64,000 bases of DNA from Vibrio sp. S17_S38 (lineage in GTDB: Bacteria > Pseudomonadota > Gammaproteobacteria > Enterobacterales > Vibrionaceae): assembly GCF_014694375.1 (NCBI RefSeq), contig NZ_JAAUWW010000005.1, positions 141,117-205,116 on the forward strand, written 5' to 3'. Within the stretch, counting starts at the first letter, position 1. Each line of letters starts with the position of its first letter. The translations under genes were made by a program, and so were the position numbers. This document shows positions 58,220 to 64,000 of the stretch, piece after piece. Below the pieces are notes generated by a model. The model had not been told where the DNA came from, searched no databases, and worked only from the letters and a program-made list of their open reading frames with translations.

Positions 58220-60437
58220 TGTTTTGCTGTTTACTCCTAAGCATCAAATTGATTTTCAAAAGAATTATGATGATTTTATCGCTTTTGCAAAAAATGACCT
58301 GAGTCTGTTTGAAGACATTCAGTTCAAAACCCCTGAAGGCATTATTCAGAATGGCTGGGAATGTGATAAGTGGTCGTGGAAGACGGAAAAAGGAAAAAAG
58401 CTGACGATTGTTTTTGGAGCAAGTCAGAATCATTCAAAATATACACCTTTCCAGCCTCCTTTTTCTGACTTTGCGAAAGCATATGTTCGCTACCAGCAAT
58501 CGCTTAACAAGAAAGATTCAACTACTTGGGCTTCATCACTTGTATTCCTCTATCAAGCATTAGAAGAGCACGCTGCTCACAATGATAAATCTTCAGTTGA
58601 TATAATGAACATCAACAATAATGTGATTGATCGCGTAGAGCAGAAGATACGGAGCAGTGATTTAGGCGCTGGCGGCAAACGCAATATCGGCCTTTCGTTC
58701 GAAAGGGTATTGAAATTCATCAAAGAAAAGCGATTTAAACTAGATCTACAAGATTGGTCGAACCCGTTTCCTCGTCAATCTGACGCGAGCATAAAACTAG
58801 ACGAAAAAAGTCGCAAGGAAATGGAAGATAAATGCCCGTCAGATTATCAGATGTTGCAAGTAGCAGACGCTTTTCATAAAGCGAAGACACCACGCCAGAA
58901 GTATTTTAGTAGTCTTTGCGTTATGTTGATGTGCCAGCCCAGCCGAAATACCGAATTGAATGGTTTGACTGTCAATTCATTACAGCGAAGTGATAAAGGT
59001 CGTTGGTACTTGATGTGGCATCCTGCCAAAGGGGGAGATCCCGTGCGAAAGTGGGTGCCAGCTTTGCTAGAAGACGTTGTTAAACAAGCTTTTGAAAGAC
59101 TTGTTGAGATTTCTGCTCCAGCCAGATCTGCTGCAAAATTTGCGTACGACAATCCTGATCTGTTCATGTTGGCTAGTGACTCAGAAAGCTCCCAAGACAA
59201 GCCTTTGACATATAATCAGTTCGCGAAAGCAATGGGATTTAAAACAGGTAAATCAGGAAGAGGAGTCAACATTACTTGGACTACATATGGAAGCAACGTC
59301 AAATGGTTAAATCGTTTAATTAGTGACTTGAATAATGTGAACAACTGGAAAAAGGATTTGTGTCAAGGATACACCATTCTCCCAAACAATGAGGTCGTCA
59401 ATAAGCGCACAGGTAAGTCAGCAGGAATCGTCATTCGATTTCCTAGTTACAGGGATCTCCGTTCTATTATTGATGAACAATATAAGACGCTGGATTTCCC
59501 TAATTATGGCGATATGAAAGTATGGGATTGCATCACATTAGTCAGGAATTATGAATTTCACAAGGAATTCGCGGCTAAGCCCTTCTCATGGGTTCATCTT
59601 GGGCATGGTTCTCTGAGTGATGCTATCGGCTCTGACAGAGGCTTAGAATCAATTTTTGATGAGCTGGGTATCACAGATGAAGATGGGACACCTCTCAAGC
59701 TAAATAGTCACCAATTTCGTCACTGGTTAAACACGAAATTAAAGTTAGCAGGTGAAGCTGATTGGCTTATCGCCAAATGGTCAGGGCGAGCTGATATCAA
59801 GCAAAACAAAGCTTACGACGGACGAACTGAAAAGCAAAAGTCACGTCTAACTCAGCGTATTGGGCATGTTACGATTGGATCTGGTGTCATGACTGTTGCT
59901 CAAGCTAACCAGTTGTTAGAACCTTACACTGCTGAAGCGCCGCCACCGCCAATAGTTTTACATGACCTTGGACTCCCCATCTCACTGAAAGCTCTTGGGG
60001 TTGATAGGGATGGTGTTGCTCAGTTCACAGGGTTAGGCTTCTGTGTTCACAATTATGCCGAAAGTCCATGTGTTAAAAATGGTGACTGTGAGGTCTGTAA
60101 TGAACATGTTTGCCTTAAAGGTGTACCTCACTCTCTTGATGAGTTAAAAACTCTTGAAGCGCTATATGAAGAGCAATTGAGGCATGCGAAAGCCGCCGCA
60201 GAAGGTCAGGTTTTTGGAGCGGATAGATGGGTTACAGCTCTGGGCTTTCGCTTGTCTAAGATAAAAACACTCATTTTTCTTCTTGAAGATCCAAAAAAAG
60301 CGGATGGCACACACGTTAGAATACCTGATGAGCTATCACCCTCTCCTGTGAAGCGCTCACTGAACATAAATGAACAAAGCGCTATCCAAGGGTTTGATCT
60401 TATGGCTTTAGCACTATCTGATATGAGGGAGGCATAA
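58212..60437 (+). CDS. Tyrosine recombinase-like protein 3 of the module (large, degenerate active site)
   Basis: 741 aa. Recombinase signature residues: R245 (CQPSRNTEL), H500-R503-H504 (SHQFRH) and possible nucleophile Y535; the position of the second conserved histidine is R526 (WSGRAD). Long N-terminal domain (1-210). A cysteine cluster follows the catalytic part (C611, C620, C626, C629, C634), resembling the finger of recombinase 2. ATG 58212 with AAGGAG upstream overlaps the preceding gene by eight bases; its stop overlaps the next ATG by one base. Comparable in size and place to TnpB of Tn554 or the large integrase of Gamma-Mobile-Trio modules; assignment is inferred. Confidence 0.72.
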   Translation: MSNVLLFTPKHQIDFQKNYDDFIAFAKNDLSLFEDIQFKTPEGIIQNGWECDKWSWKTEKGKKLTIVFGASQNHSKYTPFQPPFSDFAKAYVRYQQSLNKKDSTTWASSLVFLYQALEEHAAHNDKSSVDIMNINNNVIDRVEQKIRSSDLGAGGKRNIGLSFERVLKFIKEKRFKLDLQDWSNPFPRQSDASIKLDEKSRKEMEDKCPSDYQMLQVADAFHKAKTPRQKYFSSLCVMLMCQPSRNTELNGLTVNSLQRSDKGRWYLMWHPAKGGDPVRKWVPALLEDVVKQAFERLVEISAPARSAAKFAYDNPDLFMLASDSESSQDKPLTYNQFAKAMGFKTGKSGRGVNITWTTYGSNVKWLNRLISDLNNVNNWKKDLCQGYTILPNNEVVNKRTGKSAGIVIRFPSYRDLRSIIDEQYKTLDFPNYGDMKVWDCITLVRNYEFHKEFAAKPFSWVHLGHGSLSDAIGSDRGLESIFDELGITDEDGTPLKLNSHQFRHWLNTKLKLAGEADWLIAKWSGRADIKQNKAYDGRTEKQKSRLTQRIGHVTIGSGVMTVAQANQLLEPYTAEAPPPPIVLHDLGLPISLKALGVDRDGVAQFTGLGFCVHNYAESPCVKNGDCEVCNEHVCLKGVPHSLDELKTLEALYEEQLRHAKAAAEGQVFGADRWVTALGFRLSKIKTLIFLLEDPKKADGTHVRIPDELSPSPVKRSLNINEQSAIQGFDLMALALSDMREA

Positions 60438-60931
60438 TGGCTTTTGTTCCAGATAACAAAGAAACGATACTGGCTATCATCGATGGGTGGACTGGCAAAC
60501 TTAGTTATGAGCTTTTAGCTGAGAAGTTACAGTTAGAACTTGGCCTAAAAAAGCCGCCATCACGTTTCACATTCACCAAGTATGATGAAATTAAGCATGC
60601 TTTTGATTTGAAGAAAGAGCAGCTAAGGCAAAAGAAATCAGAAGCTATCCAAGATGCCAAGTCGTTGTTCGAAAGTACTGACAAATTAAGTGATCTTATC
60701 TCTAATCTAGGGAATGATGACGTAGCGATTGCTGAATTAATCAAGCAAGTAGAAAAACTTGAAAAAGAGAATGAAAGGCTTAGTTCAGAAAATAAAAGGC
60801 TTAATTCTCAAAATGATATGTTGCTTGAAAGATTTGCGAGATGGCAATACAACCTTCAGAAGATGGATGGCGTCGATCTCAATAAGTTGGCTTCTACAAT
60901 TGATGATGGTCTGCCTGCCAAGTCCAAATAA
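60437..60931 (+). CDS. Small coiled-coil protein of the recombinase module (TnpC/GmtX-like place)
   Basis: 164 aa. N-terminal part (about 8-55) looks like a small helix-turn-helix (KLSYELLAEKLQLELGLKKPPSRFTF..), followed by a long heptad-rich coiled coil (about 98-132, LEKENERLSSENKRLNSQND). Such a protein closes Tn554-type operons (TnpC) and similar modules and may be an accessory or orientation factor. ATG overlaps the preceding stop by one base. I do not recognise a precise family. Confidence 0.68.
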   Translation: MAFVPDNKETILAIIDGWTGKLSYELLAEKLQLELGLKKPPSRFTFTKYDEIKHAFDLKKEQLRQKKSEAIQDAKSLFESTDKLSDLISNLGNDDVAIAELIKQVEKLEKENERLSSENKRLNSQNDMLLERFARWQYNLQKMDGVDLNKLASTIDDGLPAKSK

Positions 60932-60978
60932 GGCGTACTTATACAACTAGTTTGTACTAATTCACTTCTGGCTTGACA

Positions 60979-61012
60979 GATGCCCCTCTTCGTTATAAAG
61001 GGGGCATCTTAT
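60979..61012 (+). terminator. Probable terminator of the recombinase operon
   Basis: AGATGCCCC / GGGGGCATCT stem with a 12-base loop; only TT-ATT follows, so termination may be partial. Confidence 0.5.
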
Positions 61013-61058
61013 TGAAATAATTGCAAATAGTTAAGGCGTGTCCGTCAGTACAGTTCAG

Positions 61059-61325
61059 CTATGCATCTTGCATCAAGTCCCAAAATTCACTGTCTAACTT
61101 TTTAATTTCTATGACCTTTTCAACTTGCATTCCCAAGTTAAAATCATAAATGTATTGCGCTAGTTGCTGACCATCGATCAAAACCAGTGCAGTAGTGCCA
61201 TTCAAGTTATTGGCATACTCTTGAGCACTTTTTGTATAAGATGAGGTGGTAATGAAAATCCCTTTGTTCGATTGAGCTACAGCTAACGCACCGACAAATT
61301 TCTGAATTTCGTCTCGACTTGGTAG
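61059..61325 (-). pseudogene. Truncated Mrr-type restriction endonuclease, C-terminal fragment
   Basis: The minus-strand frame gives SRDEIQKFVGALAVAQSNKG followed by IFITTSSYTKSAQEYANNL, VLIDGQQLAQYIYDFNLGMQVE and a normal C-terminus. This is the end of the Mrr_cat (restriction endonuclease) domain of Mrr-like enzymes that cut modified DNA. The N-terminal winged helix and most of the catalytic core are missing; the 5' side is cut near 61320 by IS66-derived sequence. No start codon belongs to it. Confidence 0.78.
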
Positions 61326-61685
61326 CGATAACACGGTTTGTCACTTATTTTTAGGTCAGCATCATCGCAACAAGGGCATGTGTTTTGGGGTAATAATCAA
61401 CAACCGTATCGGATTCTTTTAGTTCTGAGAGGTGTCGTTTATGCCCTTCGTGACCTTGTTTAGCTCTTCTCGGATTGCGAGCACTAGAGCTTTGAGCTTT
61501 TTTCGTTCAACCCGCTCAGTGTGCCCATCTGATGATGGTGATTTAGAGGAATTAGTGCTACTAGTTTTTAGCCTATCTTCGTAATGGCGCAACTGTTCCC
61601 ATAACTCGGATATCAACGCATTAGCTTCGTTGATGTTCGAGACAATAGGTGGTGAGGATGAGAATTTGGATTTTTTCTTAGTCAT
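61320..61685 (-). pseudogene. IS66-family transposase (TnpC) remnant with frameshifts
   Basis: Begins MTKKKSKF and continues with ANALISELWEQLRHYEDRL and SSTNSSKSPSSDG, the N-terminal signature of IS66 TnpC. After about residue 60 the homologous reading passes to another frame (SSARNPRRAKQGHEGHK, then HLSELKESDTVVDYYP), and then a second shift gives QNTCPCCDDADLKISDKP, the IS66 zinc finger. It stops at about 61320 where the Mrr fragment begins. The catalytic DDE part is absent. Confidence 0.78.
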
Positions 61686-61753
61686 GTAGTCATCATGAAC
61701 GCTAGGAATGATCACTTAATAAGCAAAATGAGATCCAGTGCGAATGGTCATAG

Positions 61754-61933
61754 TTTTTAACTGTCAATACGGTGCTGGTGAACGGTTACCTAAAGGGAAC
61801 GCCAACGCACATTTCCTATTCACTGCGATATCTCGTGGGTGAACAATTACGTACATTAAGCTTAAGAAATTATAATGCCCAATTAGGAGAGAATTACGCC
61901 GTAATAAAAGCATTAAATAAACTGACGGGTTAG
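61754..61933 (+). pseudogene. Orphan coding remnant, possibly the C-terminus of a TolC-family protein
   Basis: An open frame of 59 codons without a proper start and ending at TAG 61931-61933 gives NGYLKGTPTHISYSLRYL and then GEQLRTLSLRNYNAQLGENY, ending AVIKALNKLTG. The helical ending with ...ALxKLxG is reminiscent of TolC-like outer-membrane channel C-termini. The match is from memory and weak; it may be another gene end or non-coding. Confidence 0.25.
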
Positions 61934-62084
61934 GTATGCCTGAAACGATAGTGATAGTCTAACAATTAGTTGTATTAGGCACATTTTTACGTGCATTCGA
62001 ATTAGGAAACCACGCCGATAGGAAATGCATCTTGGCTTAAGAATTTAGCCCAGATGCATTCTAACTGATACCAATTCGAAAGGT
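61934..62084. other. Intergenic stretch before the IS21 element, with one hairpin
   Basis: No gene seen. AATGCATCTTGGCT (62024-62037) pairs with AGCCCAGATGCATT (62047-62060), one mismatch, nine-base loop, no T-tract. Confidence 0.4.
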
Positions 62085-62088
62085 TGCA

Positions 62089-62235
62089 TATTTCGGAGCA
62101 TTCCGATCAGTCATTTCGGGATTATCCGATCACCCATTTCGGTTTAAACCGATCACTGATTCCGCGATTATCCGATCACTTTTAGCCTAACTCCGAAATC
62201 GGTGATCGGAATAGCGAAAACCGCGATCGGAATAC
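62089..62235. repeat. IS21 left-end repeat array: four direct and two inverted units
   Basis: CCGATCA recurs at 62103, 62126, 62149 and 62172 with an exact 23-bp period; each is preceded by TTTCGG or a variant (62091, 62114, 62137; ATTCCG at 62159). Downstream the complement appears as TGATCGG (62203) and CGATCGG (62224). Multiple 20-23 bp terminal repeats are usual for IS21 members and bind IstA. Confidence 0.85.
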
Positions 62236-62314
62236 CCGAAATCCTTCCTTTTTCTCTTTTAAATCAATCACTCGCTATTCTTTACTTCTTAAACAAGAAC
62301 GTAAGGAAGCGACC

Positions 62315-63847
62315 ATGGCTAAAAAGAGAACTCCAATGAACAAAATTAAAGAGGTATTACGCCTTAAGTACGACTGCGGTCTCTCAAATCGCAGCATCGC
62401 TTCCTGCCTGAAACTCGGCCCTTCCACCATCTCGGAACTCCTCACTCGCTTTAAACAAAGCCAACTTGGCTGGCCTCTACCCGAAGGTTGCAGCGATGCT
62501 GATCTCACGCAGGCGCTATATCACGGCAAGAAAGCCAGTCGCGATAAGGTGATGCCAGACTTTACGCAATACGCTGTCGAACTCAGACGCAAAGGCATGA
62601 CGAAGATGCTGCTCTGGCAGGAATATCATGAGCAATATCAAGAGCAAGCCTACGCTTACACTCAGTTCTGTGAACACTTCACTCGTTGGTTCAAAACCCA
62701 AAAGCGCAGTATGCGTCAGCTCCATGTGGCAGGTGATAAGCTGTTTATCGATTACTGTGGGCCTCGGCTTCAGGTAGTCAATCCTGACACAGGCGAAGTG
62801 CGCGAAGCAGAAGTGTTCGTAGCAAGCTTAGGCGCGTCCAACTACACTTATGTGGAAGCCTTCCCCAGCCAAGGGAAGTCTTACTGGTTAGAGGCGCATG
62901 CCAATGCCTTCGAGCACTTCGGTGGCGTCCCCCATCTCTTGGTCCCCGATAATCTACGCAGCGCGGTCACCAAAGCGAATCGTTATGAGCCGACACTGAA
63001 CGACAGCTATCAGAAACTGGCGAATCACTATCAAACCGCCGTAATGCCAGCTCGCCCCTACAAACCGAAAGACAAAGCCAAGGCAGAGAATGCCGTGCTC
63101 CTAGTGGAACGTTGGATCATGATGCGACTTCGCCATCAAACCTTCCATACCTTCAAAGAGCTGAACCTCGCCATCCGTGAGCTTATGAATGACTTAAACG
63201 AACGTGAGATGAAGCAGTATGGTGCGAGCCGCAAAGCACTGTTCGACAAACTCGATAAACCCGCGTTAAAGCCACTTCCTAAGCAGCGATATCTCTATAC
63301 CGAAACCAAGCGAGCCAAAGTTGGGCCTGATTATCACATCGAATATCGCCGTCACTACTACTCGGTTCCCCATCAACTGGTTGGCCACCATGTCGAGCTG
63401 GAAGCCTCCAACCGTCTGGTGCAGATCTACCACCAAGGTAACTTGATCGCGCAACATCCACGCAGCCAAAGGAAACGTGGAAACAGCACTCAACCAGAGC
63501 ACATGCCGAGTAACCATCAACATCAAAAGTGGTCGCCTGGACGCTTGCTCAACTGGGGAGCCAATATCGGCCCAGCCACACGAGAGGTCGTCAATAAGAT
63601 GCTGAACGCCAAACCTCATCCAGAGCAGGCCTATCGTTCCTGTCTTGGGCTGCTCAATCTGAGTAAAACCCATGGCGAGTCGCGCCTAGAACAAGCCTGT
63701 AAAGATGCGCTGATGCTGACGAAACCGAACTACACCTTCATCAATAATCTGCTGAAAAACAATCGCGAGGGGCAATTGAATAAAGACACCTCAAGCACAC
63801 CGAACCTTGTTCACAGCAATGTTCGTGGCCCGAACGGTTATCACTAG
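62315..63847 (+). CDS. istA: IS21-family transposase IstA
   Basis: 510 aa. N-terminal helix-turn-helix (about 18-45, GLSNRSIASCLKLGPSTISELL), then the DDE catalytic domain: D in FIDYCG (about 145), D in VPDNLR and E in KAKAENAV; C-terminal beta-barrel region with YRRHYYSVPHQLVG. Full length and intact. istB begins 11 bases later with AGGAGAAAGG as ribosome site but is broken, so autonomous movement is unlikely unless IstB is supplied elsewhere. Confidence 0.93.
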   Translation: MAKKRTPMNKIKEVLRLKYDCGLSNRSIASCLKLGPSTISELLTRFKQSQLGWPLPEGCSDADLTQALYHGKKASRDKVMPDFTQYAVELRRKGMTKMLLWQEYHEQYQEQAYAYTQFCEHFTRWFKTQKRSMRQLHVAGDKLFIDYCGPRLQVVNPDTGEVREAEVFVASLGASNYTYVEAFPSQGKSYWLEAHANAFEHFGGVPHLLVPDNLRSAVTKANRYEPTLNDSYQKLANHYQTAVMPARPYKPKDKAKAENAVLLVERWIMMRLRHQTFHTFKELNLAIRELMNDLNEREMKQYGASRKALFDKLDKPALKPLPKQRYLYTETKRAKVGPDYHIEYRRHYYSVPHQLVGHHVELEASNRLVQIYHQGNLIAQHPRSQRKRGNSTQPEHMPSNHQHQKWSPGRLLNWGANIGPATREVVNKMLNAKPHPEQAYRSCLGLLNLSKTHGESRLEQACKDALMLTKPNYTFINNLLKNNREGQLNKDTSSTPNLVHSNVRGPNGYH

Positions 63848-63857
63848 GAGAAAGGAT

Positions 63858-63929
63858 ATGAACGCACTGAACGACCAACTCAAAACCCTGCGCTTAAGTG
63901 TCACCACCAGTGCAAAAATGATCCACTAA
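63858..63929 (+). pseudogene. istB: istB 5' fragment, interrupted
   Basis: Starts MNALNDQLKTLRLS, the normal N-terminus of the IS21 helper ATPase IstB. After codon 14 the reading passes into the left end of another insertion sequence and stops at TAA 63927-63929 (24 codons in all). Walker motifs and all function are lost in the part seen. Confidence 0.82.
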
Positions 63930-64000
63930 CACCAATTGAAAATTGATCCACTTGGTATCATTCAGTTTTAACAAAACTGGATGGTGATTATGTTAACCAA
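63899..64000 (+). mobile_element. Second IS21-like element, left end (continues beyond the window)
   Basis: Begins TGTCACCACCAGTGCAAAAA, then two copies of TGATCCACT (63919 region and 63944 region), the second as AAAATTGATCCACTT, which is the terminal-repeat style of another IS21 subgroup. An ATG at 63990 (or in-frame 63981) with MLT as first visible residues could be its istA. Inserted in istB of the first element. Confidence 0.65.

Larger units (their letters stand above)
62085..63898 (+). mobile_element. IS21-family insertion sequence (istA intact, istB interrupted)
   Basis: Left end near 62085 carries a repeat array of transposase-binding type, followed by istA (62315-63847) and the first codons of istB. 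The element is split at 63898/63899 by another IS21-like end. Right end is outside the window. Base composition is higher in GC than the surroundings, consistent with recent arrival. Confidence 0.8.
55187..64000. mobile_element. Putative genomic island adjoining ssb (right end outside the window)
   Basis: From the ssb terminator onward no Vibrio core gene is seen. The stretch holds a four-gene recombinase module, truncated Mrr restriction gene, IS66 remnant, an orphan coding remnant and two IS21-family elements. The exact left junction lies between 55187 and 55272; no att repeat can be defined without the right end. In other vibrios the ssb 3' flank can be compared to find the empty site. Confidence 0.65.

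Noticed and set aside
62103..62178. Short CRISPR array
   Set aside because: The 23-bp period leaves no spacer: unit and interval are one repeat at an IS21 terminus, next to istA and without cas genes.

Overview
The window is a stretch of AT-rich (about 40% GC by eye) gammaproteobacterial chromosome. Gene content and order point to the genus Vibrio: vpsR next to lysS, hlyU next to nhaR, qstR between galU and ssb, and a metH-lysC-aminotransferase-pglL-uvrA-galU-qstR-ssb run like that of V. cholerae. ERIC-type palindromes also fit. I cannot name the species.

Layout. (1) 1-7532: srmB (5' part), trmN6, brnQ, fldB, then the xerD-dsbC-yqfB-recJ cluster. (2) 7741-28232: prfB (programmed frameshift), lysS, vpsR, a micro-ORF and a DUF1127 gene, tas, mutH, a 600-bp gap rich in DnaA-box and GATC sequences, rppH-ptsP-lgt-thyA, nhaR, hlyU, rpsT, murJ, ribF-ileS-lspA. 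(3) 28324-37718: an EamA transporter at a likely synteny breakpoint, degS, zapG, zapE, rplM-rpsI, petABC, sspAB. (4) 37958-55122: metA and metH, each behind tandem MetJ boxes and separated by a CPA1 antiporter; lysC behind a lysine riboswitch; a class V aminotransferase; pglL-type ligase; uvrA; galU; qstR; ssb.

(5) 55187-64000 is accessory DNA beginning right after the ssb terminator. It opens with four tightly overlapping genes: three different tyrosine-recombinase-like proteins (449, 535 and 741 aa) and a 164-aa coiled-coil protein. This arrangement recalls the Tn554 TnpABC, recombinase-in-trio and Gamma-Mobile-Trio modules and probably marks one end of a genomic island. Behind it lie decayed cargo and insertion sequences: the C-terminal part of an Mrr-type restriction protein, a frameshifted IS66 remnant, a short orphan coding remnant, and an IS21-family element with intact istA whose istB is broken by a second IS21-like element running off the window.

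Functionally the core part is translation (prfB, lysS, ileS, rplM, rpsI, rpsT), respiration (bc1 complex), methionine/lysine/threonine-family amino acid synthesis, DNA repair and recombination (recJ, xerD, mutH, uvrA, ssb), envelope maturation (lgt, lspA, murJ, degS, dsbC, pglL) and Vibrio lifestyle regulators (vpsR biofilm, hlyU virulence, qstR competence). The most notable items are the recombinase quartet beside ssb, the origin-like mutH-rppH gap, and ERIC copies placed where they may affect neighbouring genes (recJ stop codon, lysC leader, ssb promoter).
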